Source: Sphingomonas sp. GC_Shp_5
GTDB lineage: Bacteria; Pseudomonadota; Alphaproteobacteria; Sphingomonadales; Sphingomonadaceae
Direction: 5' to 3'
NCBI RefSeq assembly: GCF_026540855.1
Contig: NZ_JALNUP010000003.1
Span: forward strand, 147,909-211,908
Length of the DNA stretch: 64,000 bases
The notes beneath the pieces were generated by a model. That model did no database searches, was not told where the DNA came from, and was given only the letters and a program-made list of their open reading frames with translations. A program made the translations under genes and the position numbers. Within the stretch, counting starts at the first letter, position 1. The number at the start of each line of letters is the position of its first letter. Positions 46,022 through 54,454 of the stretch are shown here, piece after piece.

Positions 46022-46199
46022 TCAATACATCGGCGCTGCCGGATGCCTCCACCAGACGGTTCGCCAGCAGACGTCAATAGCGGCCCTGCCGCACGGCAAG
46101 CTCGCGGAATGGCTTGGTCCGACCTGACGCCACGGCGCTTGGCGACGGCGGCACATCTGCTAGGTCTCGGTAAAACAATGATCAGGGAGAGCAGCGGCC

Positions 46200-47987
46200 G
46201 TGACCGAGCCACATCAGCCAGCGCGGCCAAGTCGCCGCGCCATCGTCACCGGCCTTGCCGCAGGGGCACTGGTCGGCAACCCGGCGCGAGCGGCGCCCGC
46301 AGCATCGACGCACCCCGATTTCGGGCCGAACGTGCTGGTGCTCGATCCCGCCATGCCGCCAGCGACGATCCAGGCCCGGCTCGACGCGATCTTCAGGGAG
46401 CAGGAGCGCGCTCACTTCACCGATCAGCGCTATGCCATATTGTTCAAGCCGGGCCGCTACCAGGTCGATGTCAACGTCGGCTTCTTCACGCAGGTGCTCG
46501 GGCTGGGCACCGCGCCCGGCGACGTGACCATCGATGGCCACGTTCATGCCGAGGCGGACTGGGCCAAGGGCATGGCACTGGTGAACTTCTGGCGCGGCGT
46601 CGAGAACCTTGCAGTGCGACCACCGGACCACGCCGATCGCTGGGCGGTGTCGCAGGCAGCGCCCTATCGCCGCGTCCATCTCGCCGGCGACCTCGCGCTG
46701 GACGATGGCGGCTGGTCGAGCGGCGGGTTCATGGCCGATTGCCTGATCGACGGCGTGGTGCGCTCCGGCAGCCAGCAGCAATGGTTCACCCGCAACAGCC
46801 AGATCGCGGGCTGGCGCGGCGCGAACTGGAACATGATGTTCATGGGCACCAGCGGCGCCCCCGCCGACAGCTTCCCAACGCCGCCCTACACCACGCTGCC
46901 CTCGGCACCAGTGATACGGGAGAAGCCGTTCGTAGCGTTGACCGCCGCGGGCGCGTGGTGCGTCATGGTTCCCCGGCTGCGCCGTGACGCGCGCGGGGTG
47001 AGCTGGCAGGCCGATGCCCCGCCCGCCCGCGCACTACCCCTGTCGAGCTTCCTGATCGCGCAGCCCGGCACGCCCGTGGCAACGATGAACGCGGCTCTTG
47101 CGGCGGGTCGGCATCTGTTGCTGACGCCGGGCATTCACCGGCTGGCCGAGCCGTTGCGCGTGACCCGCGCCGGCACGGTCGTGCTCGGATTGGGCCTTGC
47201 CACCCTGCTGGTCGAGGGCGGCAGCAAGGCACTAACGGTTGCCGATGTGCCCGGCGTGTCGATCGCCGGCCTGCTGATCGACGCCGGCCCCGCCATGTCG
47301 CCGGTGCTGGTCGAGGTCGGTCCGCGAGGTGCGACGCGCGATCATGCGGCGGATCCGACGCTGCTCGCCGACCTGTTCTTCCGCGTCGGCGGCGCCGCCA
47401 TCGGTCAGGCGGAGACCTGCCTGGAAATCAACACCCACCATGTCATCGGCGATCATCTGTGGATCTGGCGCGCCGATCACGGCGACCACGATCATGGCCG
47501 CGTTCATGTCGGCTGGAACGAGAGCGTCGGCAATCAAGGCCTGGTCGTCAACGGGAACGACGTGACCATGTACGGGCTCTTCGTGGAGCATTTCCGTCGC
47601 TATCAGACGCTGTGGAACGGGGACCGCGGCCGGACCTATTTCTACCAGAACGAACTGCCCTACGATCCGCCCAGCCAAGGCGCCTATATGGCGGGCACCA
47701 CCCGCGGGTGGGCCGCCTATAAGGTCGCCGATCACGTCGAGCATCACGACGCCGTCGGGCTCGGCATCTATGCCAATTTCACCGCGGACCCGTCGATCGT
47801 CCTCGAAAGCGCGGTGGAAGTGCCGCGCGCACCTGGGGTTGCCGTGTCCCACGTCACCACCATTTCGCTGGGCGGCGGCAAGGGCACGATTGCGCATCTG
47901 GTGAACGAGGCGGGCGAGCCCGCTCGTCCCGGGGCGATCCGCCAGACGCTCATCCGCTATCCCACCGCGCAAGGGGCGTCACGATGA
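46200..47987 (+). CDS. Tat-exported right-handed beta-helix protein (GH55-like)
   Basis: A 595-residue exported protein. A twin-arginine signal (SRRAIVTGLAAGALVG) is followed by repetitive beta-helix-like segments in two halves (about 50-260 and 285-590), the layout of GH55-type beta-1,3-glucanases; actinobacterial relatives are often labelled coagulation factor 5/8-type proteins. Catalytic residues could not be assigned with confidence. Its GTG start follows GGGAGA by ten bases. The stop overlaps the GH16 start (ATGA), and that neighbour supports a role on beta-1,3-glucan. Confidence 0.65.
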   Translation: MTEPHQPARPSRRAIVTGLAAGALVGNPARAAPAASTHPDFGPNVLVLDPAMPPATIQARLDAIFREQERAHFTDQRYAILFKPGRYQVDVNVGFFTQVLGLGTAPGDVTIDGHVHAEADWAKGMALVNFWRGVENLAVRPPDHADRWAVSQAAPYRRVHLAGDLALDDGGWSSGGFMADCLIDGVVRSGSQQQWFTRNSQIAGWRGANWNMMFMGTSGAPADSFPTPPYTTLPSAPVIREKPFVALTAAGAWCVMVPRLRRDARGVSWQADAPPARALPLSSFLIAQPGTPVATMNAALAAGRHLLLTPGIHRLAEPLRVTRAGTVVLGLGLATLLVEGGSKALTVADVPGVSIAGLLIDAGPAMSPVLVEVGPRGATRDHAADPTLLADLFFRVGGAAIGQAETCLEINTHHVIGDHLWIWRADHGDHDHGRVHVGWNESVGNQGLVVNGNDVTMYGLFVEHFRRYQTLWNGDRGRTYFYQNELPYDPPSQGAYMAGTTRGWAAYKVADHVEHHDAVGLGIYANFTADPSIVLESAVEVPRAPGVAVSHVTTISLGGGKGTIAHLVNEAGEPARPGAIRQTLIRYPTAQGASR

Positions 47988-48790
47988 GCCTGTTTCTCCT
48001 CGCCGCCCAGGTGGCGACGCTCGGGGCGGCCAACCATCAAGTAGATCTGCCGATCGCCGCCCCGCGCGCCGCGCCCACCTTTGCCGATGAGTTCAGCCGC
48101 GCAGCGGTGGATCGCCGCAAGTGGCGGTTCGACACCTCGCGCAACGCCGGGGGGTGGTTCAATCACGAGCTGCAATATTACGGACCCCGCTACGCGCGGG
48201 TCGCGCGTGGCGCCTTGGTCATCGAGGCGCGGCGTCAAGCGCTCACCAAGGCTGCACAGCCTGACTGGGGCGGCCAAGCCTATACCTCGGCCAAGCTCGT
48301 CAGCCGGCAGGCGTTGGGCTATGGTTTGTACGAAATCCGGGCGCGGCTGCCGTGCAGCCGCGGCACTTGGCCGGCGATCTGGATGCTGCCATCGAGCGGC
48401 AGCTGGCCCGACGAGGGCGAGATCGACATCATGGAGATGGTCGGCTGGGACCCGCGCGTTGTCCATGCGACCCTTCACACCGGTGCGTTCAATCACGCCA
48501 AGGGCACGCAGCGCGGCGCACAACGCACCGTTGCAACCGCCTGTACGCGCTTTCACCGCTACCAGCTCGATTGGCGCCGCGATGCGATGCTGATCGGGGT
48601 GGACGATCGTGCCTATCTGCGCGTCGCCAATGATCAACCGGGCGGCGCGGCGGCCTGGCCATTCACCCGTCCCTATCAGCTGATCCTCAACCTCGCGATC
48701 GGCGGCGACTGGGGCGGCAAGCAGGGCGTCGACGATGCCGCGCTACCGCAGCGCATGACGGTGGATTATGTGCGTTACTGGCGGCGCTAG
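47984..48790 (+). CDS. Glycoside hydrolase family 16 (laminarinase-like)
   Basis: A 268-residue secreted GH16 enzyme. The active-site motif EIDIME carries E146 (nucleophile), D148 and E151 (acid/base), preceded by GTWPAIWMLPS, a combination typical of endo-beta-1,3-glucanases. A short signal-type hydrophobic N-terminus ends near residue 16. It is coupled to the upstream beta-helix protein by ATGA. Its stop codon and that of the convergent MFS gene share the tetramer CTAG. Confidence 0.9.
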   Translation: MSLFLLAAQVATLGAANHQVDLPIAAPRAAPTFADEFSRAAVDRRKWRFDTSRNAGGWFNHELQYYGPRYARVARGALVIEARRQALTKAAQPDWGGQAYTSAKLVSRQALGYGLYEIRARLPCSRGTWPAIWMLPSSGSWPDEGEIDIMEMVGWDPRVVHATLHTGAFNHAKGTQRGAQRTVATACTRFHRYQLDWRRDAMLIGVDDRAYLRVANDQPGGAAAWPFTRPYQLILNLAIGGDWGGKQGVDDAALPQRMTVDYVRYWRR

Positions 48791-50013
48791 CGCCGGCTGC
48801 CCACCAACAGGATGCATGCCCCGCCGCACAGGCTGAATGCGGCGAGCAGCAGCATCACCATGGTAAAGTCGTGCGGCGTCGCCAGCAACCAGGTCAGCGG
48901 CGGCCCGAGCAGCGATGGCAGGGTGTTGGTTAGGTTGAGCAGCCCGAGGTCGCGCCCGCGGCGGCTTGGCTGCGGCAGCAGCTGCATCGCGAAAGCGGCA
49001 TGGAGCCCCGCGAACACCGCCGATCCGATCGCATAAACGCAGAACGCCGCCGCCCCGCTCCACCAGCCGGTCGCAAACGCCATGCCCGTCAGCCCGGCGG
49101 CCGATACCAGCGCCGCGACGAGCAGAAACGGCTTGCGCCGCGCGACCCCGTCCGAGAGCCGGCCCAGCACCACCGCGACCGGCAGCGACAGGATGAAACC
49201 CACCGCCATCAGCGTGCCGACGTTCGCTGGGAGGTGGCGCTGGTCGGCAACGATGCTCTCAAAGTAATAGAGCAGATACGCAAGCGTGACGGCGCTGGTG
49301 ATCTGCATGAACAGCCGTGCCGCGCCGGCAATGAACAAGTCGCGGCGGGAGAGCGCGCCCTCAATACCGGCCGATGCGGTTGTCGCGGGAAAGGCAGGCG
49401 CATGACGCGTCGCGCGCATCAGCAACAGCGGCAGCGTGCAGAGCGTCATCACCGCAACGATGATTGCCAGCCGCGCGCCTTCGCCCAGCGCCGGCATGCC
49501 GATCAGCACTGCCGACAACCCGGACGCCGCCGGGTTGGCGAGCGCCAGCAAGCCGCCTGCCGTCCCTTTCTGCGCATCGGGGACTTCCTCGGCCATGATC
49601 GCGAACAGCGGCGCGAGCAGCGCGTTCACCGCCACCTGGAAGGCGATGATGGCGACGACGATCGCGATCGGCGCCTGCGCGGCCGCGACCATGGCGTAAG
49701 CGACCATGGTCGCGCCGAGCCCCGCTACCATCCATGATCGGCGGCCGCCGCCCTGGGCGACCGATCGATCGCTCAACCAGCCAAACAGGATGTTGGCCAG
49801 GCTCGCGGCGATCGCCCCCGCCACCACCGTCGCGGTGAAGATGCCGATCCGCGCCGATCCGGCCAGCGCCTCGATCTTGAGCGGCAGCAGCAAGGTCAGC
49901 AGCGGCAGATAGCCGATCACGCCGCCGACATTGGCCAGCGCGAAGGCGAGCAGGAACAGCGTCGATCGACGCGGCAGGTGAGCGGCGCTGCCCGTTGGGC
50001 CTACATCTAGCAA
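48787..50013 (-). CDS. MFS sugar transporter
   Basis: A major-facilitator permease of about 408 residues with roughly twelve membrane helices, including LANILFGWLSDRSVAQGGGRRSW after helix 2, a typical MFS loop. It likely moves mono- or disaccharides, released by the GH16 and beta-helix enzymes, into the cytoplasm. The frame is open upstream as far as 50334, but that part is non-hydrophobic and lies over the LacI gene; a TTG at 50013, overlapping the LacI stop by 7 bases, is the most plausible start though without a good ribosome-binding site. Confidence 0.78.
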   Translation of the reverse strand: MLDVGPTGSAAHLPRRSTLFLLAFALANVGGVIGYLPLLTLLLPLKIEALAGSARIGIFTATVVAGAIAASLANILFGWLSDRSVAQGGGRRSWMVAGLGATMVAYAMVAAAQAPIAIVVAIIAFQVAVNALLAPLFAIMAEEVPDAQKGTAGGLLALANPAASGLSAVLIGMPALGEGARLAIIVAVMTLCTLPLLLMRATRHAPAFPATTASAGIEGALSRRDLFIAGAARLFMQITSAVTLAYLLYYFESIVADQRHLPANVGTLMAVGFILSLPVAVVLGRLSDGVARRKPFLLVAALVSAAGLTGMAFATGWWSGAAAFCVYAIGSAVFAGLHAAFAMQLLPQPSRRGRDLGLLNLTNTLPSLLGPPLTWLLATPHDFTMVMLLLAAFSLCGGACILLVGSRR

Positions 50014-51065
50014 GCAGCCGTGGACCCGCGCAGCACCAGCGTTGCCGGTACGATGATCGGCTGCGGCGGCGGTTCCTTGCCTGCGAGGTCGGCGATGATC
50101 AGCGTTACCGCGCGCGCGGCGACCTCGGCGATCGGCTGGTCGATCGCGGTCAGCGGCGGATGGGTGAAGCGCACGACCGGGGTATTGTCGAAGCTGACGA
50201 GCGACAGATCGTGGGGAACGGCGATGCCCCGCGCGCGACACGTTTCCAGCGTGGCGAGCGCCATCTGATCGTTGCTCGCGATGATGGCGGTGGGCGGTTC
50301 GGACGCATCGAGCAGCGCCGCCGCGGCGACGCATCCCGATGGGTAGCTGAAGTCGCCGTGCGCGAGCAGATCATGGACGTCCAGCGCCGCTGCCGTCATC
50401 GCGGCCTGCCAGCCATTGATGCGCCGCCCACTCAGGGCATAGTCGGCTGGTCCGGCGATAAAGCCCACGCGCTTGTGACCGATGCCGAGCAGATGCTCGG
50501 TCGCGATCCGTGCCGCATGTTCATCGTCCATCGTCAGCGCAAAGCCGGCGCCGTCCTGCAACGAGCCGATCCGCGCGAAGCTGATCCCCTGCGCGTCGAG
50601 CAGTCTGACGATCAGCGGATTTTCGGAATGAGGCGGCGTCAGGATCACGCCATCGGGCTGAAGCGCGGCGATCGCGGCCATCAGCTCGCGCTCGATATGA
50701 TCGCTGTGCGTGTCGACCAGCTCGACGATCAGCCGATAGCCATGCTCGGCGCAGGTGAGCATGCCGCCGAGCAGCATCTGGTCAATCCAGTCGGTACCCT
50801 GTCGGGCCTGCCAGTCGGCGATGGTGCGCTCACGATCATTGAGCGCAACGATCAGGTAGGAGCGCGAGCCGCCCATCCGCTGCGCGGCGATCGAGGGCAC
50901 ATAGCCGAGCCGGTCGATTGCCTCCTGCACGCGCGCGGTCGTGTCGGGCCGGACGCTCAGTTCCTTGTTGATGACGCGGCTGACCGTCTGCAGCGACACG
51001 CCGGCCTCGGCCGCGACGTGCTTGATCGTGACGGCCTGCCGCCGTCTCCCCCCCCGGTCAGCCAC
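50007..51065 (-). CDS. LacI-family transcriptional regulator (glycan locus 3)
   Basis: A regulator of about 352 residues. The helix-turn-helix is VTIKHVAAEAGVSLQTVSRVINKE, followed by a sugar-binding domain with LTPPHSENPLIVRLL, IIASNDQMALATLE and LSLVSFDNTPVVRFTHPPLTAI. No ATG lies at the domain edge; GTG at 51065 inside the end of the halogenase gene gives MADRGGRRRQ before the domain. That short leader contains a run of eight G residues (coding strand). It probably represses the receptor gene through the palindrome at 57626. Confidence 0.82.
   Translation of the reverse strand: MADRGGRRRQAVTIKHVAAEAGVSLQTVSRVINKELSVRPDTTARVQEAIDRLGYVPSIAAQRMGGSRSYLIVALNDRERTIADWQARQGTDWIDQMLLGGMLTCAEHGYRLIVELVDTHSDHIERELMAAIAALQPDGVILTPPHSENPLIVRLLDAQGISFARIGSLQDGAGFALTMDDEHAARIATEHLLGIGHKRVGFIAGPADYALSGRRINGWQAAMTAAALDVHDLLAHGDFSYPSGCVAAAALLDASEPPTAIIASNDQMALATLETCRARGIAVPHDLSLVSFDNTPVVRFTHPPLTAIDQPIAEVAARAVTLIIADLAGKEPPPQPIIVPATLVLRGSTAAC
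51048..51055. repeat. C8/G8 homopolymer in the LacI leader
   Basis: Eight consecutive C on the plus strand (G on the coding strand) directly follow the proposed GTG start of the LacI regulator. Gain or loss of one base would shift the regulator's frame. Confidence 0.7.
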
Positions 51066-52539
51066 CGCAGTAGCGCGCGACGTAATCGGCGTGCGACGGC
51101 AGCCCTGCGACGGTGCGCGCGACATTCTGGCGCAGCGTCGACAGGAAGCGCGCCAGCTCGTCGTCGGGCAGCTTGGCGGCGATCGGGTGATGCTCGCGCG
51201 GCACGATGCCCTGGCCCATCATCACCTGCACCCAGCTGTTTTCGGCGAACAGCTCCTCGTTGCGGCGGAACACGCGCCCGGTCTCGCGGAACAGCTCGAT
51301 CTTGTGGGCGAGGCTCTCCGGGACCGGCATGCTCGCGCACTGCCGCCAGAATGGCGAATTGCGGCGATCGGTGACCTTGTAGTGGAGGATCAGGAAATCG
51401 CGGATCTGCTCCATGTCGGTGAACTGCTGGTCGTTGAACTCGGCAATGTCGCGCGGCGATATCGCGCCCTGCGGCATCATCCGGATCAGCCGCAGGATCG
51501 CGCGTTGGATCAGGTGGATGCTGGTTGATTCCAGCGGCTCCATGAAGCCGCCCGACAGCCCGATCGCGACGACGTTGCGGTGCCATTGCCGCCGCCGTGC
51601 TCCCGTCACGAAGCGGATGTGATTGGGTTCGGTCAACACCTCCCCCTCGACATTGCCGAGCAGCCGTTCGAGCGCGGCATCGCGCTCCAGATAGCGACTG
51701 CACCAGACAAAGCCGTTGCCGGTGCGGTGCTGGAGCGGGATGCGCCACTGCCAGCCCGCATCGTGCGCCATCGCGCGCGTATAGGGCACGGGCGGGCGGA
51801 CATTGGCGGTCTGGACCGCGATCGCGGAATCGCACGGTAGCCAGTGCGACCAATCGTCGAAGCCGGCATGAAGCGCCTGCTCGATCAGCAGCGCGCGAAA
51901 GCCGGTGCAATCGAGGAACAGGTCGCCCGGAATGACCGTGCCGCCCTCGAGGTGCAGCGCGGCCACGTCGCCGCTCTCGCTGTCGAGCTCGACGCGCGCG
52001 ATCCGCCCCTCGATGCGGGTCGCGCCGTCCCCTTCCGCCATCGCGCGCAGGAACTTCGCGTACAACGTTGAATCGAGCTGATAGGCGTAGTTCAGGCCAT
52101 TGTCGGGAAGATGCGCGAACTTGCCCTCCAGCGCGGCGGCCAATTCCAGGCAGTAGGCGTCATATGGCTCGCCATGACCGCGCTCGCGGCCGTTCAACCA
52201 GAAATGCTGGAAGCCGGCGGACCAATGGTCCTTCCCCGTCAGCCCGAACGAGTGGAAATAGCGATCGTGCCCGTTCTTCCATCCGTCGAACAGGATACCG
52301 AGCTTGAACGTCGCCTGCGTCGCCCGCATGAAATCGGCCTCGCCGATGCCGAGCAACCGGTTGTAGGCGACGAGCGGGGGAATAGTGGATTCGCCCACCC
52401 CCACCGTGCCAATCGCATCCGACTCGACGAGCGTCACCTGCGCCGTGCGCCCCATCGTGCGCGTGATCGCAGCAGCGGCCATCCAGCCCGCCGTGCCACC
52501 GCCCGCGATCACGATGCGCCTGGGCCGACCCGCCGTCAT
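51058..52539 (-). CDS. Flavin-dependent tryptophan halogenase-family protein
   Basis: A 493-residue FAD enzyme of the tryptophan 7-halogenase family. The dinucleotide motif is GGGTAGW (13-19), catalytic-type lysine K79 lies in ATFKLGI, the halogenase signature WxWxIP appears as WQWRIP, and the glutamate region reads FMEPLESTSIH. All key residues for HOCl/HOBr-type halogenation are kept. No flavin reductase or small-molecule pathway is nearby. Instead it overlaps a JmjC-cupin gene (ATGA) and the LacI gene. Such halogenases recur beside TonB receptors in sphingomonads and caulobacters; the substrate is unknown. Confidence 0.9.
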   Translation of the reverse strand: MTAGRPRRIVIAGGGTAGWMAAAAITRTMGRTAQVTLVESDAIGTVGVGESTIPPLVAYNRLLGIGEADFMRATQATFKLGILFDGWKNGHDRYFHSFGLTGKDHWSAGFQHFWLNGRERGHGEPYDAYCLELAAALEGKFAHLPDNGLNYAYQLDSTLYAKFLRAMAEGDGATRIEGRIARVELDSESGDVAALHLEGGTVIPGDLFLDCTGFRALLIEQALHAGFDDWSHWLPCDSAIAVQTANVRPPVPYTRAMAHDAGWQWRIPLQHRTGNGFVWCSRYLERDAALERLLGNVEGEVLTEPNHIRFVTGARRRQWHRNVVAIGLSGGFMEPLESTSIHLIQRAILRLIRMMPQGAISPRDIAEFNDQQFTDMEQIRDFLILHYKVTDRRNSPFWRQCASMPVPESLAHKIELFRETGRVFRRNEELFAENSWVQVMMGQGIVPREHHPIAAKLPDDELARFLSTLRQNVARTVAGLPSHADYVARYCGG

Positions 52540-53567
52540 GAGCTGAGCTGGCGCAGCAGGAAGGTGCGCAGCCGCGACGCCGTCTCCGGCGTCAACGGCG
52601 CGAGCACGCCGCGCGCGTCCGCGGGAATATGCGCGACGCTGTCGTCACCATGGCCGAACACATAATGGTCGAACATGTCGCGCCAGTGCCGCTTTTCGTC
52701 GTCCGGCAGATCACGGATCGCCAGCATCGCGTGGTTGAGCGCGTCCTGCGGCTTGCCGAGCCAGCGCGGCGTCTCGCGCCACCAGAAGTTCACCAGCACG
52801 TTGAACGGCGCCAGTCCTTCGACATGGTGCCACCACATCGAGGGAATGTAGAGCGCATCGCCCGCCTCCAGCTCCACCACCAGGGCCTGCGCCATCGCCT
52901 CGGCGAAACGCGGGAATGTGACGAGGTCCGGCGCATGGAAATCGACCATGCTGATCGCCCGTCCGCCCGGCGTGTTTTCGACCGGGCCGAGATACAGGTT
53001 GCGGAACTGATCGCGCGGAAACAACGTGAAGCGGCGACGCCCGACGGCGACGCAGGCGAGATTGTCGGGAAAGTCGTTGTGCGCGGCGACGCGCGTGCGG
53101 GTGCCGATCCAGATGCTCGACATCAGCGATCGCTCGCCAAGGTCGAGGTGGTTCGGCTCGAACAGCCCGTCGAAATACTGGTGCATGTCGATCGAGCTGA
53201 GATAGATCGGCTGGACCTCGCCGCTCGTCTCCAGCGCGTCGATGCGCGCGAATATTTCCGGCAGCTTCGCTTGCAGCGTGCGGAAATTGACCTGCAATGC
53301 CTCGTCGTAGAACATGCGGCCATCATCGCCGGGGGCGCCCACCGCCACGGTGAACGGCACGTCCCTGCGGCGCGCCAGCAGATAGTCACGCGCATCGCGG
53401 GCCGACCGGCGGCCTGCCTGAACCAGCGGCCAATCGGCCGCGAGGCCGCGAACGACGAAGGGGCGATCCGCCTCACGGAGCCGGCGGTCGAGATCCGCCG
53501 CGTCAGTCACGGTCAACTCGGCGACGGCCGTTGCGCCAGCAAGCGGGCCGGGGTCGGCCTCAGCCAT
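52536..53567 (-). CDS. JmjC-type cupin-like oxygenase (cupin_8)
   Basis: A 343-residue cupin of the FIH/JmjC type. The iron ligands can be read as H163 and D165 (AAHNDFPD) and a distal histidine around 247 in IPSMWWHHVEGL, within a double-stranded beta-helix. Enzymes of this fold hydroxylate protein side chains with 2-oxoglutarate and oxygen. The start overlaps the SapC stop by 8 bases and its stop overlaps the halogenase start, so the three products are made together. The substrate is unknown; a protein or peptide is the family-based guess. Confidence 0.85.
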   Translation of the reverse strand: MAEADPGPLAGATAVAELTVTDAADLDRRLREADRPFVVRGLAADWPLVQAGRRSARDARDYLLARRRDVPFTVAVGAPGDDGRMFYDEALQVNFRTLQAKLPEIFARIDALETSGEVQPIYLSSIDMHQYFDGLFEPNHLDLGERSLMSSIWIGTRTRVAAHNDFPDNLACVAVGRRRFTLFPRDQFRNLYLGPVENTPGGRAISMVDFHAPDLVTFPRFAEAMAQALVVELEAGDALYIPSMWWHHVEGLAPFNVLVNFWWRETPRWLGKPQDALNHAMLAIRDLPDDEKRHWRDMFDHYVFGHGDDSVAHIPADARGVLAPLTPETASRLRTFLLRQLSS

Positions 53568-54285
53568 GGCGGAGCCGCCGGTTCTTGCGGTCGATCAGCG
53601 CCTGGAACCGGCCGAGCGACGCGATCGCCATGAACGCGGGCATCAGATGGCCATGCTCGTGGAGGTCGCCCAGCGCAGTGGCGCTGAGCGCACGCAGCCG
53701 ATCCTCGTCGACGGCATGGAAGCCGACGAACCGCTTGTTCGATCCATCCACCAGCGCAAACTCGAACACGATCGGCTCGAGCAGATCATAGCGCTGCAGC
53801 GCGGCGAAGAAGGGGCCGACCTCGCGATAGCCCGCGTCGAGCGCGCCCAGTCGCTCCGCCATCGTGTCGAGGAACGGGGTCGGGCGATCGAGCTCGTCGA
53901 ACAGGGCCGTGCCCTGGCCGGTCCGGTCGAGCCGGGGGCTCGCGATGTCGACATGCACCTGCGCCGGCTGGTCGCCGGTCTCGCCGGCGTTGCGGCCGAT
54001 CAGGAACGGCTGGATCGTCATCGCCAGCGGGCGGTGGTTGGCGTCCCACCGATCGTCATCGAGAAACAGGTTTTCCCCGGTCTCGAAGCCGAAGATCGCG
54101 AACGCCTGGTAGGAGTCGCGCTCGGGTGAGAGCCGGAACAGGATGGGATATTCGTCCTGCACCGCGCGGAATTCGGTTGGCACCACCACGCTGGTCATCA
54201 CGCCATCGCCAAGCGCCGCGCCGCAGTCTGTACGGACGCGAAGGCCTCGGTGCGCTTCCGCGGTCAAAATCTCATGCGAAGACAT
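53560..54285 (-). CDS. SapC family protein
   Basis: A 241-residue protein matching SapC: VVVPTEFRAVQDEYPILFRLSPERDSYQAFAIFGFETGENLFL, DRWDANHRPLAMTIQPFLIG and a conserved C-terminal ALGDLHEHGHLMPAFMAIASLGRFQALIDRKNRR. The name comes from a Campylobacter S-layer locus, but the molecular function is unknown. In alphaproteobacteria it regularly neighbours the cupin and halogenase seen here. The start is the ATG at 54285, or a GTG four codons earlier at 54297. A 170-base gap with a strong hairpin separates it from the receptor. Confidence 0.82.
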   Translation of the reverse strand: MSSHEILTAEAHRGLRVRTDCGAALGDGVMTSVVVPTEFRAVQDEYPILFRLSPERDSYQAFAIFGFETGENLFLDDDRWDANHRPLAMTIQPFLIGRNAGETGDQPAQVHVDIASPRLDRTGQGTALFDELDRPTPFLDTMAERLGALDAGYREVGPFFAALQRYDLLEPIVFEFALVDGSNKRFVGFHAVDEDRLRALSATALGDLHEHGHLMPAFMAIASLGRFQALIDRKNRRLRHG

Positions 54286-54410
54286 GGTCGTGAACACGAT
54301 CCTTGGAGCGATAAGCCTGTTTTAGCAAGCGACACTGAACCGGCCGCCCGCCCTGTGTGGAACATCCGCTCGCCGCTACAGGACTACGACTGCCGTTCGC
54401 CCGGCCCGCC

Positions 54411-54444
54411 GGGGCAGCCACCGCGATCCCGCGGTGGCTGCCCC
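54411..54444 (-). terminator. 15-bp perfect hairpin after the receptor gene
   Basis: GGGGCAGCCACCGCG (54411-54425) and its exact complement (54430-54444) form a 15-bp stem with a 4-base loop, 10 bases past the receptor stop. No T-run follows. It could end most receptor transcripts, or protect their 3' ends while letting some polymerase continue into the SapC-cupin-halogenase genes. Confidence 0.65.
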
Positions 54445-54454
54445 GCACGTCCGG

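Noticed and set aside
50014..50334. N-terminal extension of the MFS permease
   Set aside because: More than 100 Arg/His-rich residues with no hydrophobicity, lying over the LacI gene in another frame.
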